Source: Amia ocellicauda
Taxonomy: Eukaryota; Chordata; Actinopteri; Amiiformes; Amiidae
Direction of reading: 5' to 3'
NCBI RefSeq assembly: GCF_036373705.1
Contig: NC_089852.1
Span: 64,501-128,500, forward strand
Length of the DNA stretch: 64,000 nt
Shown one piece after another: positions 50,155 to 62,900 of the stretch. Within the stretch, counting starts at the first letter, position 1. Each line of letters begins with the position of its first letter. The notes beneath the pieces were generated by a model. The model did no database searches, was not told the origin of the DNA, and worked only from the letters and a program-made list of their open reading frames with translations. A program made the position numbers and the translations under genes.

Positions 50155-51900
50155 CTCTACCCAGTGTGGTTCCCCTGGAATAACTCGTGTGGCTCTCCTG
50201 TGGCTGCAGCTAAAGTCCCAGCGAGCTCAGTTTGCTCAGTTAGCAGAGCCAAGCACAGCAAAGCGAAGAGACGCCAAAGAACCCACAGCAAGACTGAAGA
50301 GGCAACATCCAGAGTTCAAGGAGTGGCAGCATTCAAGCAAGCAGCTGATGCACTGCTGTTGCGACAGACTCAGACACTAGAGCGAAACCAGGCCTCTCAT
50401 TGGGAAGTGTGCAGCTCTGATGAGTGACAGGAGCCCAGGACACAGTCACACCGATAGCAGCTTGAGCTTCTCAGTAGAGCTTGAGGAGTGATCGTTCCTT
50501 ACACTTAAAAAGCAAAGAAAATGTAATAAAAAAAAGAAAGGAAACTAAATAATTAATAGACAGCGGTCGAGAAGGAGGCCTTTGTCATCCAGGCCAGGGT
50601 TCACGCACATTTGCGGCTCATTCTTACATCACTAAGATGCAGTCTTTGCACTTGGCTCTGAGCAGATGTCCTCTCGCCTCGTATTGCGGCTTGAGTGGCA
50701 GCTTTTCTTCCCATTTAAGAAAATGCCTGTTACCACTAGCACTCATTACGCGCTGGTCCCGTGTCGGAGAGAGACCAATAGTCACATCTGCGGGGGGATG
50801 GAGGCGAACTTGACAAAAACAAATCAAAACAACAAAACTTTCACAGCCTCCGTTGACTCAGACCTCCAGGGAAGCGGCCTCTGCGTGTCCTCCTTCTGCG
50901 GACCCCGGGCTGGCTCCTCGTCACGGAGGCGAAGACGTGTTACCCCGCACGACCGCACACGTCTCCGGCGATCGCAGTCCCTCTCTCTGCCTCCTCCTGT
51001 CGGCCTCCGTCCACAGGTTTTCCCGAGGACTCTCCTTCCTCCACAGGCCCCGGCGGTGGAAATTAAAGTGACAGAAGCCTTCTCGGGCGGCCAGGCTGTG
51101 GGGCGGCTCGCCGGTTCGCTGGGCTTTATTTTGTCCCTTTACCGAGACTTCCAGATGACTATGATCCTAAATATGTCTAGGTGTGTTGTGAACTATCGTG
51201 ACACTCCCAGCGCAACTTCACCGCTGCCACCGTCACCAGCACACAAGATCATCCACCGCGCCTGCGCTATCTGGGGCGTTGGTACAGCGCTGCATTATGG
51301 GAAATGGAGTTCTTTGTGTGTGTGAGAGAAAGGATAATAAAACACCTGTCACTGTGGTGCGTCATATACAAACACACATCTGCACATCTCATTCAATCAA
51401 ATAGTGCGACGCAATGGAGGATTGTTTAATAATTATTCTACATTTCGGATGGCACTGCTACACCTTTCCCGCAACGCAAAAGCACCCACGTTGTTGTTAT
51501 TGTACTCCATGAACCGATGTCATCTGTTACGCGAACATCTAGATTAGTGTCAATCAACCTCGTGCTTTTGTATCCATCAAGACAAATATATGTGTCTGAG
51601 ACTCAGATAAAATACTTTCTAATGATATGTGAAATCAAAATGTATTTTAAATATGTAATTATCACCGTAACGACATTAAACTATACAACGCAGCTAATGT
51701 CCTTTTCCATGGGTGGTGCACACGCACAATGTGTCCGATTAGAAACAGCAACACTACATTCACATGTGTTATACAATCTCCTCGTTCGGTTTCAATAGTT
51801 GTTTTAATTATCAAATAAATATCTGTATGTTATTTTTATAAGATGTAGTAAATGACTGTTGTTTACAATTTAGTCGTGGAACCTTTCTTAATAGTTTCCG
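50155..51900. other. TMEM115-ABHD14A divergent intergenic region
   Basis: The two start codons are 2.7 kb apart. A CpG-richer part at about 50.85-51.3 kb carries an open frame of 219 codons (50666-51325) that begins at a non-ATG codon and resembles no family; I read it as composition. It may hold the TMEM115 transcription start. Confidence 0.45.
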
Positions 51901-51960
51901 TTTCCGGCCAGGGACGAGTAACCGTGAACACCATCCTGCACCGCAGAAGCAGCGCTTGAT
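51901..51960 (+). promoter_or_regulatory. Likely ABHD14A non-coding first exon and promoter
   Basis: TTTCCGGCCAGGGACGAGTA (an ETS-type CCGG core) precedes a strong donor GAT|GTGAGT at 51960/51961. A matching acceptor-like TCCTCTCTGAG occurs about 25 bp before the ABHD14A ATG. This suggests a spliced 5'UTR. Exon limits are inferred. Confidence 0.45.
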
Positions 51961-52844
51961 GTGAGTCTGTCTGGACGGACGGTTTTAGTCAGTATTATGT
52001 AAATGGTCGGTTTTTTATCTCACTGTCACGGTTTGTCTGACTGATACGGCTGTTATGCATTAATGTGTAAAAACAGTCGTGTTGCCGGCGACGGACTGTC
52101 TCAGACTGATGTTTTTGTCGCGCAGTGAATGTAGGTCGATGCTAATCGTCTCACAGATCGGTTACTACTAGTTAGACTTACAATACGTCTTATTATTGAT
52201 CATGTCTGTGTATTTTTTAATTACAACCGTTCTGTATGTCTAATCTGAAATATGTCTGCTCACTGTCAATATATCCCATCGTTGCTGTATGGCACTGGTC
52301 TATTTTGTTCAATCACATACATTTGACACGTCTTATATTTTTTTATTCTGAAGAAAGTACGGTTTAAAGAGATTTTTAATGCATATACGAGATACGAAGC
52401 TAACACGTAATGGCACCTTACAGTTCAGTTTGATGAGGATATTGAAAATAGTAAGGCGTGCTTATTAATGGTAATTTTGTGTTAAAATATTCCACTGCAC
52501 TTTATGCTCTTTAAATGTCATTTTTTATATAAATAAAAAAAAAATTCATACCTTATTGAACTAATTTAACCTTTTGTATAGATTTTGTGTAACTCTCTTC
52601 AATTGTTTTACTATTTGATTACGTTTTCTCATCTTTTCTAAAACCATTAAGATACTTAGAGAGCTTGAATGCTGAACAATACAGGGAAATGGTAACATTG
52701 TAATTGTGTATCCTCAACTGTCAGTGAAAAAGAAACAATGTTAATGGATTTCCTCTCATACGAGCACACGTTGTGGCTCTTGCTTCAGCACTAAGTCCCA
52801 CTGTTGTCTTCCTCTCTGAGTCTAGACGGCACTGGCTTGTGAGA

Positions 52845-55106
52845 ATGAACTTTTTAAGGAACCGGCTGGTCGTTTTGGGCCTGGTGCTGTTGGCCACACT
52901 GCTCCTGTACCTCCTGCTGCCCGCCATCCGTCAGGGAAGCATGGAGCCATTCCTGAATGTCCAGAGGTTTGGGCTGGCTGGAGACTCCCCTGCCACCTTG
53001 ACCACCAACATTACGGTCCGCACGGGGCAGCTGCCCGGAGACCCGCCGCTGTTCTTCCGGGAGGCATTGCCCAACGACGGGGCAGGGAAACCGCCAAGGT
53101 GGGTAATGGCAGCTGCCGATGCTCAGTGGGTGGGAGGAGAGTGTGTGACTGTGTTTCCACTGAGTTCAGCAGTGAGGGGAGAGATGGAGAGCCGGGCAGG
53201 GACTGTGAATTGTTCAAGTTAAATCAGTCGTCCTGATGTGAGGATTGAGATAAGAGAGTCAGAGCTCAACTGTATATTGTTTCTGAATGACCAGGAGTCT
53301 ATTTATTGTTATGATACAGTGCTCTGAAATGAATGCTTAAAACATGCTGTCTAAGAACACACTGGGTTTGGGTTGTGTGGTGTGGGGTTGTGCTGTGCTG
53401 TTGGGTTGGGTGGTGTGGTGTGGTGTGGTGTGGTGCTGTGCTGTGCTGTGGGGTTGTGTAGGTAGCACTGTGGAGTAGTGGTTAGGGCTCTGAACTACTG
53501 TGGGGGTGTGTGGTGCTGTGCTGTACTGTAACTGTGTGGCCTTCTCCCTCAGGCTGCAGGTGGTGCTGCTGCACGGTCAATCTTTCAGCTCCAAGAACTG
53601 GGAGGACCTGGGTACCCTCTCTCTCCTGGCCTCAAATGGCTACCAGGCTGTGGCTCTGGACCTGCCAGGTAAAGCACAGACCCTCATCCGTCTGGTCTTG
53701 AAACACTCAGTTGTGTGAAGAAAACAAACGGAAAAAGAACGATCAATTTACACACAGGCTGAAGCGTTTTATTCGGTGCATCTTAATGTCGTATTTGTGT
53801 ATTTGTGGGTGTGCAGTTTGTGCCAGTGGTTCTAATGCAGAGGCAGTGTTTGCCTGGCGGTCTACTGAGCCCACACTTGATTTGGTCCCTTGTGTTGCAG
53901 GATTTGGGAACTCTCCAGACTCTGAAGCACTGAAAACAGACCAGAACCGGGTGGACCTGCTGCAGCGCTTCCTGGACTCCCTGGTTCTGAAGGCACCGGT
54001 TGTGGTCAGCCCCTCCATGAGCGGACGCTATTCCCTTCCCCACCTGATGCAGCACAGCACCCAGATCAAGGGCTTTGTGCCCATCGCGCCCGTGGGCACC
54101 AGAAGCTTCAGTGCCGAGCAGTACCAGAGCGTGCAGGTAGAGACTGCGGGGGTGTTTCACTTAATCGCTGATCGTTGGAAATACAGAGGGAATAATGTAG
54201 CCTAAGCGTTGACTGGGGGAGTTTGTTTTCATAACAAAGTGACTATGATATAAAACAGGTCATAAGAAATATACATAAATATTACAAATATATTTGTTGT
54301 GGAAGATTAGGTTTGAAGTTGGACATGGAAAAAGGAAATATTAAAATTGGGTTAAGGTGTAGTTGCGTTATATGGCCAATAGGTGGTGCAAGATAATTTA
54401 ATTTCCGATTTAAATGCCTTACAGTGGAGTAAAGGGACCACGTTGTGGTGCTTAAAAGAGCATGTGGAGACCCTACAATCAAAACTGAAAATGTGAACAA
54501 AGTTTGAAATAACAATATAAAGTTTAGGTACGCTGGGAAAGAAAGTGCTGGAAGCAGCACTTTTTAAGGGACTACAATTTTTGTATTAAAATGTTCAGAC
54601 TTTCGTGAAAGAGAAACGTTACTGACATGTTGATTTTAACATACGTTTTCATCCTTGTTCTTCAGTTATCTGAGTGTAAAACGCAGCGCGAAAGTCTCTA
54701 AACATCCTAATGATACTAACTTGGATTATTTTAAGCCAGAGGAGGGCAATTGTGCCTATAATTGTGCCTATGCAGCCACCACGCTGTTTGACACTGGAGA
54801 CGAGATGAATAAAGAATCTAGGAATAAAGGATAAAAAGTCACAGAAAAAGAAAACACATCACAACCCTAATGCACATCTCTCTCCCTCTCCCTCTCTCTC
54901 TCCTACGCTCATCCCTCACACAGACCCCGACTCTGATCGTGTTCGGAGAGCAGGACACCAATCTGGGTGCCCAGTCGCTGAAGAACCTCAGCCAGCTGCC
55001 TCGGCACTCCGTGGTGAAGATGGCCGGGGCGCGGCACGCCTGCTACCTGGACCGGCCCCGCGAGTTTCACCGCGCCCTGCTGGACTTCCTGAGCAAGTTG
55101 GAGTGA
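52845..55106 (+). CDS. ABHD14A: ABHD14A, single-pass alpha/beta-hydrolase
   Basis: Membrane-anchored member of the ABHD14 alpha/beta-hydrolases; the natural substrate is not settled, and the paralogue ABHD14B acts on acetyl-lysine. Coding exons 52845-53098, 53553-53668, 53901-54136 and 54924-55106 encode 262 aa (human 271). [20 protein letters not shown] gives a signal anchor at about 8-26. [14 protein letters not shown] is the oxyanion-loop strand. The nucleophile is Ser162 in SPSMSG, the acid Asp213 in FGEQDTN, and the base His240 in GARHACYL. All phases agree. ACY1 follows on the same strand, as in human. A SINE head fragment sits 55 bp before exon 2. Confidence 0.95.
53380..53458. repeat. 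GTGTG/GGTGT low-complexity repeat
   Basis: About 80 bp of TGGTG, GTGCT and GGGTT units in ABHD14A intron 1. G-rich on the transcribed sense strand. Confidence 0.85.
53461..53497 (+). mobile_element. Head fragment of the tRNA-derived SINE
   Basis: GTAGCACTGTGGAGTAGTGG and TTAGGGCTCTGAAC match the first 36 bases of the SINE at 17.3 kb, including the A-box. The rest is absent. Confidence 0.7.
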
Positions 55107-56391
55107 GGCTGGGCTGGGGGTCGGGGCCAGGGGTCAGAGAGGACCTCCCTCTGGCCGCTGGAGATGGTGGGGGCGGGACGGGGCTGGAGGGGAGGGTTGG
55201 TCGGTTCTGTGACGCATCTCTGAGCGCTGGAGCCCTGTCAGATATAATCGGAGGGAGGTGAGGGAGGTTCTCCACCCCAGCACACGCCTCCCGAGTCAGG
55301 CAGGGATTCCAGCCCAGATTCCAGATTGACGAGTCCTCTGGGTCACACTGGTGACTGCAGCACAGATTTTCTGGGGAGAGGAAAACGCAGAACCATCTCA
55401 GGGGCGATCGTTCTCTCTGAACCAGGTGTACATACAGCATGATGCTCCTCCGCTCCTCGTCTGCTTCTGTCAACACTGAGGAGCTCCTCATTTCTAAACT
55501 CCTACAACGCTTTTAATTGGTTTCATCTTAGTGTTATGTTTGCACTTTGTTTTCTATGACTAGTAGTATGTTGAGGAACCGAAGAAGATGATGATGATGG
55601 TTATTATTTCCTCATTCTGTACGTATTGCAGAATTGTTGCCTGGACTGTGATTTATTTTTGCCTCAACGCTTTTTCTTTTTTGATGAGATTCATTTCCAA
55701 GATGAACTAAAGCTAACGATCAGAAAGAGCTTTAATGAGGCGTATAAGTCCGTGACAGTCTTTGGGAGGGATGAGATTTTTTTACTGCGTGACCACTATT
55801 TATTTCACTTCGTTGTTGTCCTTATACAACAATGGCTTTGTTAGCTATAGATGTATTATGATTCTGATGCTACACTACCACATGCTTGTCTGCTCTCTAA
55901 TCGCTCAGTTACACAAGCGAACAATCGTGACTCAAGATCAAGTGTCTGGACTCTGATGGGAGACGAGTGAAACATGTCGGTCTGGTGATCTGGTGGACCA
56001 GTGCTGGAGACCCTGCTCTGGACTCAACCAGAGGTATCACGTCTCACAAACCGTCCAGCAGGTTTCCCAGCCTCCCAGAGTGAGGAAGAGAAGCGACTTT
56101 AGTTCTGTTACGACAGTGAGTTGACCTCGCTGGAGGCGCTACGGGGCTCCAGAACTGGGCACCGCTGAGGGTCAAGCTCAGGCCAGCAGGGGTTCGTCCT
56201 GTCCAGACCACGGACGATCAGCGACTTTCACACATTTGGATGTCATATTCTCTCCTGAACGTTTCTTTTGAATTACACAGTGTTTCATCTCAGTGAAATA
56301 CATCTTGGCATTATTTGTTGCTATTAATCAAATACATGAAAAAAAGCCTGTTAGTATGTATGAGTTGGTTATGTATTTATTTAAATATTTA
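55107..56391 (+). other. ABHD14A 3'UTR / downstream region
   Basis: Sequence from the stop to an AATAAA at 56392. GC-rich for about 250 bp, then AT-rich. The minus-strand open frame 54988-55491 overlaps coding exon 4 and is a shadow. No other gene is seen. Confidence 0.5.
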
Positions 56392-56397
56392 AATAAA
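56392..56397 (+). terminator. Candidate ABHD14A polyadenylation signal
   Basis: AATAAA in gene sense about 1.29 kb after the stop, in the A/T-rich context TATTTAAATAAACAG. Confidence 0.45.
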
Positions 56398-56458
56398 CAG
56401 TATTTAAACTAACCATGTGGGGTTTGTTTGCGTGACTATTTATTTGCTGTTTGCTTGT

Positions 56459-56643
56459 GGCCACACCGTCTTGAACGCGCCCGATCTCGTCAGATCTCGG
56501 AAGCTAAACAGGGCAGGGCCTGGTCAGTACTTGGATGGGAGACCTCTTGTACTTCACTGTATTTTTGCACTTTGTTTGCGCTTATGTTGTAAGTTGCCCT
56601 GGATAAGGGCGTCTGCCAAGAAATAAAAATAATAATAATAATG
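56459..56643 (+). mobile_element. 5S-rRNA-derived SINE (SINE3 type)
   Basis: The first 90 bases are a diverged 5S rRNA: GCCCGATCTCGTCAGATCTC, GGAAGCTAAACAGGG (A box) and CAGTACTTGGATGGGAGACC (C box), the internal pol III promoter. A short body follows, then the tail GCCCTGGATAAGGGCGTCTG and (AAT)n. The 3' part of true 5S rRNA is replaced by SINE sequence, so it is not a 5S gene. Lies between ABHD14A and ACY1. Confidence 0.9.
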
Positions 56644-57009
56644 ATCCTAATCAATGTGTATTTATCAAGTGAATTAGAAAATACATTTCCCCAAATGTTA
56701 TTGATAAAACATTATAAATGAGCTGCAGAATATTCCTTAGCCTTTAAAATAGTGTCCCAAGTTATGCTACAAGTGTGTTCATCACTGTTTCTTTATACAT
56801 GTTTATTTAATCAGCTGATTAAAAAAAGTGGTGTAAATAAAGTCCAAGATTTTGTTGTTGTTTATCTTGAGCATAAGTTATGGAAACCTCTCTTTTATTA
56901 ATCCAATGTATGTATGTGTGGCTCTTATATGGTGCATTATGCCATGTCTCTGAGCTTTAATTTGGCAATGCCTGCTTTTCATTATATGGAGGACTAGCGA
57001 AGAATAATT

Positions 57010-57130
57010 CAATCAATAAATGTTGAAATAAATGCAGCATTACATGAATAAATACATGTGGAAATAAAAAACATGGGCATTCATCAATTTATTTCAACAT
57101 TTATTTATTCGTGTATTTATTTCAACATGT
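57010..57130. mobile_element. Possible A/T-rich foldback element
   Basis: AATAAATGTTGAAATAAA near 57015 is matched inverted by TTTATTTCAACATTTATT near 57090, and ATGAATAAATACATG by a CGTGTATTTATTTC copy. The inverted pairs suggest a degraded MITE. Clear termini or a target duplication were not found. Confidence 0.4.
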
Positions 57131-57239
57131 GTCACATTGAAAAAAAAAGAAATGGAGAAGATGCTTCGAAATGTCAAGGCGCACTGAGATGGGAAATAAG
57201 TGCTGACAAATCAGTGAGTAATGTGTAACTACATGCACG

Positions 57240-57896
57240 GGGTCACTCCAGGTCACCGATCGATGATTCGTCGCTCGGCTGGCTGGCCTGGCGGTGGCTG
57301 TGCAGCTCTCGAGTCGCGACGAGCCGCCGAGCCGCGGGGACAGAGGACGGAGGACGGAGGACGGAGGACCGGAGCTGCTGCTACACGTGTGTGATCGTCT
57401 GTATTACCGCTGCAGTGCCACACATCACACTGGCACGCGTGCTCATTGTGTCATTAATCGTGTTGCAAACCAATGCAGAATTGCTCTTGCACAAAAAGGT
57501 GTATAGGTAGGCTAACATTAATATGAGTATTGAATCGTAGGAGACCGGGATCGAGCACAGTGCATGGTCCTGGTGTTTAATTGCACCATGCATTGACCGA
57601 CTGCAGGCACCTATGAAACGTATCATTAAACATACTTTCACTTGGAAGTTGTAGTGAAACGGGTGGCGCATTAACTTTTGAAGCAGTTTTTTTCATAATA
57701 CCTACATGTTCATGTTTTTATAGTACATTGTATACCCGACCCTGTGTATTGGTCCGTCCTTCTCCATGTCTTTCTCTCTCTCTCTCCGGTCTGTCAGTCG
57801 TTACTGTCCGAGGACATCAGTTCCGTGTCCGCCGCTCCGCACCGAGAGAGAGAGAGAGAGAGATATCATGCCAATAAAGCTTGTTTTTGAATGTTT

Positions 57897-57927
<31 letters not shown>

Positions 57928-57960
57928 CGCCGGCGCGGGCTGTTCTGGCGCTGCCGTGGG
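57240..57960 (+). promoter_or_regulatory. Possible ACY1 promoter region
   Basis: CpG-richer sequence around 57.25-57.42 and 57.78-57.96 kb, 0.6-1.3 kb upstream of the ACY1 ATG. The first patch holds short GGACGGA repeats. No firm first exon was found; a CAG acceptor just before the ACY1 coding exon (58557 or 58573) implies one upstream. Confidence 0.35.
57846..57930. repeat. Two (GA)n microsatellites
   Basis: AGAGAG runs at about 57844-57862 and 57904-57927 separated by about 40 bp of unique sequence. Both lie in the presumed ACY1 upstream region. Confidence 0.9.
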
Positions 57961-58104
57961 CTTGAGTTCAACAGTGTCGTCCGTACCTTTCATAAGCATG
58001 TTGCTCACTCACTGTACCTGCCTGTGTAAACTGCAAGTTGTAAAATGTATTCTGTGTTGAATTGCTATGTTTTATGTAATTTGAATTTGTAATGATTGAT
58101 GCCT

Positions 58105-58197
58105 TTATTGAACTGTGTTTTTACACTTTGTTTTGCACTTATGTTGTAAGTCGCCCTGGATAAGGGCGTCCGCCAAGAAATATTATTATTATTATTA
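58105..58197 (+). mobile_element. SINE 3' part
   Basis: Shares ACACTTTGTTTTGCACTTAT, GTTGTAAGTCGCCCTGGATA and AGGGCGTCCGCC with the 5S-derived SINE, then (ATT)n. The 5S head is missing, so it is a 5'-truncated copy. Confidence 0.75.
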
Positions 58198-58588
58198 AGA
58201 GCCGTCAGAAATGACGTCACTTATGCTATAATTGACCGCGGAGCCTGAAGTACGGTGATTAACAATAATTAGTATTATTGTTATGATTACAGAACGACAC
58301 TTTACATTTGACGCTTATTAATTTATAGATGTATTTATTTTGGATACATTAGAAAGCTCAGGCTAGTGGTTCTGTTGCATTTATTTTAAAATGCAATTAA
58401 CTTAAGATGTTTATGTATATATGTTCGATCTATCCGTCTATCTAGCTGCCTATAGTCTTAGGTATAGTATATCAGTATATATAAGACTTTGTTTTTACAA
58501 TGCCAGTATCTGCTTGATGAGTTTGACCCAGGGCTGTTTTGTGGTAGAATAATTGCAGGTCCCTCTCTCCCAGACAGGACAGGACGCC

Positions 58589-59919
58589 ATGCTGCCAGAC
58601 AAAGACAGGCCAGGTGCGCAGGTGGGCGGCGGAGGGGGCCGCGAGTCCTCGGAGGACCCGTCTGTGTCACTCTTCAGGGAATACCTGAGAATCAGGACCG
58701 TCCACCCGGAGCCCAATTATGGTGTGTGTCCCTGACGAGGGAGATCAACTGCAGAGAGGAGGAGTTGTATTGCAATAGCTCTCCTTGTTTGTTGGGATAG
58801 AAAGCCTTCATTAGGGCCACTAGTGGGACCTCGTGTCAGGAAGGTGCTGCCATGCACTTTTTTTTATGATGACACACAGTCGCACTGTGATGGCACAGGT
58901 TTACACAATCCCTGAGGAGCCGCCCCTATAGGGCTTATGCAGGTCTGTAGTGCCGCTGCAGCATTCCAGAGAGGGTGAATAGGGTTTCATGTTTCTGCAG
59001 TGTTGGCTCATTTTGTATGTTGTTCTAATCGTAAAATATCCCCATAAACAAAAACGAGACGAGCTTTGATGCGGATGGATCATTCTGGTGTGCGGATGTG
59101 CTCCAATAAGCGCTGCGCTCCCGCGCTGCTTTGTCTCCTGCAGCTCATAGCATCATTAACTGCAACCCCAACAGCCTGTCCTGCCTGGGTGCCAGCGGAG
59201 GGAGGGTTGATTAAAACATGAAGGTGTTTAATTAGAGAGACAAACAACCAAACTCAGTCTGCAGCAGCGTCTCAGCACCAGTATGTTGATTTACCAAGAG
59301 CTCTACAGCTTCACGAACAAACTTCAGTATATTTTAATAATAATAATAATAATAATAATTTTATGGTTTAGAGCAGGGGGCTGAAACTCAGTTCCTTGGG
59401 GGCTGTGTGTAGCTGGTTTTCGTTCCAGCTGACTCAAGGTACAGTATCTTATAAAATATCCTGGGCCTGGATAGATGTTTAAATGTGTGTAGCTAATTAA
59501 ACAATTAGTTCAATTAAGTCATTGAGGACTCAGCTGGAACGAAAACCAGAAACACACGGCCCTCCATGGATTGAGTTTGAGACCCCTGATTTAGAGGCAC
59601 TAATTGTCCACTTTGGCTTGTTTCAGACCGTTTCTGCCACAGACAGATCTAGTATCTAGTGTCAGTGTCACGTTCCTTCATATAATGTTGTAAGTCGCCC
59701 TGGATAAGGGCGCCTGCCAAGAAATAATAATAATAAAACAATACAGGTTTTGAAGGGAAAAATGCAGACTTGACCTGGCGAAGCACTGGATCACGCAGAG
59801 GGAGAATATTTACTGGTGTTAATGATCTGCAAGCTGGCAGTCTGTGGCATCTGTCAGTTCTGCTTGAAGATCCAGTAAGTTTGTAATCACAGCGTTTACC
59901 CAGAAACAAATGTGTGAGC

Positions 59920-59958
<39 letters not shown>

Positions 59959-62900
59959 CCTTTAAAACACAAGCGCACGCCCCCCACTGTCCACCGCCAC
60001 GCTCACCCCCCTGCAGTCGTCCGCTCCAGACGCCCCCCATGCACCAAACAAACTCGTGTCAGCTGCTGCATGTTTTTGAGTCTACTGTACTGTTTCAATT
60101 AGCTGTTTTGTGTTAAAAAGGACAATATTTAAAGCTACATTTGAGGGATTTATGTAACAGTTTGAGTCTTTACATTGACTCTGAACTCAGACTTTCTAGT
60201 AGCCTGTGATTAACACAGACCACACTACATGTTATGTTCTTCAGATGCTTATCCATACATTATAAAAGACCCTCGTAGACTATTTTGTTCTAGCTTTGCA
60301 GTTTAAGTAAGTTATATAAGATTGATATATACAGTGTAACCCATCCCAGGTTAGACTTTCACTCTTCATGGCAGCAGGCTGTTGATATTTAACTCCTGGA
60401 TCTGGCGGGAGGTTTATCAGTGCATTAATGTCTGGCACAGAGTTCAGAGTCCCTGACCTTCAGCCAGTGGCATTATTGCCACGTCTCAGGGGTAGCTGGT
60501 CACAGGTTATGGCGAGACAGGGGGTGAAGAAACAATATGAATGCGATTTTTTCACTGGCATGCGAAGCAGACAAGTCTGTTTCTATATTCTGTTTTGCAG
60601 TGTTTTCATGGGAGGAGTAAAGATGCCACATTCCAGTGATGCTCATCATCCCAGTAACCATTGAGTATTTCTGGTATCGTCCCACACAATGGCATCCAGA
60701 TACGTGCATGTATATGTATCTGTGTAGTGGCACCATGTGGGGCAGAAACAGGGGGCTGGAACAGGAGTGTGGGGCACTCATATCGTTTACAGTGAGCAGT
60801 GGGCATAAAACAAGAGGACATACAAAACACGAGCTCCTCCCCGTGGGGCCTAAATTACATGCGAGACAGATCCCTAACCTACACATAACTAACGAAGCAA
60901 ACAAGACAAAGTTCAAAGCCAATCATCCAGTCCAGAGTTCAGTAGCCAAAGTTCGTTACCAAGTCTTCTTTCTTACTTATTTTTTTTTTTTTTTCAGTTG
61001 CTGCCTCCTCCCGCCTTCCCAACAAAGTCTCGGTTTCACATTGATATACGGGAGCCCGGCCAGCCAGGGAAGCGCTGTCACTCAGGTGCTTCCCCTGGAG
61101 TAAGCCTGGGGGAATGTATGTCTGGGAGATGTAGTGCCAGACAGAATGACTTTTCCCTGCCCTGCCCAGCACCCTGCCACTATATTCACCGATCAGCCAT
61201 AACATTATGACCTGAGAGGTGAAGTGAATAACACTGATAATCTCGTTATCATGGCACCTGTCAGTGGGTGAGATATATTAGGCAGCAAGTGAACAAGTTG
61301 ATGTGTTAGAATCAGGAAAAATGGGCAAGCGTAAGGATCTGAGCGACTTTGACAAGGGCCAAATTGTGATGGCTAGTGATGCCCATGCTGACCCCTGTCC
61401 ACTGCCGAAAGCGCCTACAATGGGCATGTGAGTATCAGAACTGGTGGTCATAATGTTATGGCTAATTGGTGTATATATATATTTCAGACCACAGATGCCA
61501 AATTAAAAATATTTCATAAAAATGTAAACATGTAAGAGATCAATGGCGTTTAAGTTTAGCTCTCAAAATAATAATGGAAGAGGCAGCCGCATCCTCATTT
61601 GCAGTTGAACAGCTGTAATTCAGCCTGCTGAATTTGCAGAAGGAAGCGCAGCGTTTACACGACCTGGGCCGTGTTTCGCCGTGTTTCACCGTGTAGCAGC
61701 ACATCTGATACAGGGCTGTTGCAAGCCAATGGGTTCCCAGTCATTCCAGAACAGGGTCTTATTGTTTTAATTCATTTTTACTGCGAATGAGGAGTTAAAC
61801 CTGCACTAGAAAATAAACCACGCGAGAGCTGTAGGTCGGTTCAGATGCTCTGTATGGAGGTCGTGTCTTTGAAGCTGAAAGTGTACAAATTGGTTTTCTC
61901 TTCATGCTGCAAAGTTTTGTCAGTGCGTTTTGACAGGCGTGTGACGGAGACAGAGTGGCGCCGCTGGTCGCTGGTCTAATGGAGTTGCGTGGAGACGCTG
62001 ATTGATTGAAGCGATGCGCTGTGTCTGTGTCACCTCTTGTCTCACGTCTGATTCCAGAGGCAGCTCTGCAGTTCCTGGATCGGATTGCGTTGGAGCTGGG
62101 GCTGCCCATGAAGAGAGTGGAGGTAGGGAGTCTGGACAGCCGTGTCCTGTCACTCATAGCGCCACACGCACAACAGCGGGCCTCTATTGGCTGCCCAGCC
62201 CTGCCCCTGCCACAGCCCTCCTCCGTGTGGGGGGAGATGTTGAGGAATAGTGTGGAGACCTGTGGGACGTCTGATTGGGCCTGTTCTATTTCTCCTATTG
62301 CCACGGGCACATGTCTGTGTGAACAAGCTGAGAAGGGACAGCTCTGCCTCAGCACACACAGTATGTTCTCCCACCACCTTAAACCTGACAGTCAGTCTCC
62401 ACATGTTTTTTAAAAACCCGGAATCGAGACCCGAGTGTAAGCCCCCCAGCCGTGCCACTTCAAATCTCCAGGCCACTCTCGTGCCATGCTGTGTCCGACT
62501 GTGTGCCATGTGTCTCAGGTGCACCCCGGCAGAGTGGTGGCCATCATGACGTGGGAGGGAACCGAGCCGAAGCTGAAGTCTGTGCTGCTGAACTCCCACA
62601 CTGACGTGGTGCCGGTCTTCCAGGTCAGGAGGTCTTCCCCGTGTGTGCTTCGTGCTCAACTCAGTAGTGGGGGTGTTCTGATATCAAACTGCATTCTGCC
62701 ATAAGAGTCATGCATGTGCAGTCATATTTCACGCAAAAGTCACTGACACGTGCGGACCTGGCGTCTTTAAATGTTTGTGTGTGGGATGTTTTATTCTTTA
62801 GTCATTGGAGGGGGGTGGTAATTGCCATTGTTCACAGTTTATTTGGTCTAATTGTAGGGAAATAGCAGCAGGTCCCACTGTGGCTCACAGTGAAAGAAAG

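Noticed and set aside
50666-51325. 219-codon open frame between TMEM115 and ABHD14A
   Set aside because: Begins at a non-ATG codon, Arg/Ser/Pro-rich as expected from a GC-rich promoter, and resembles no protein family.
54988-55491. 167-codon minus-strand open frame
   Set aside because: Antisense shadow of ABHD14A exon 4 and its GC-rich 3'UTR.
56465-56550. A genuine 5S rRNA gene
   Set aside because: Only the first three quarters resemble 5S rRNA. The 3' part is replaced by a SINE body and tail.
59925-59956. Poly(A) end of a processed pseudogene
   Set aside because: No coding sequence or target duplication was found upstream of the A run.
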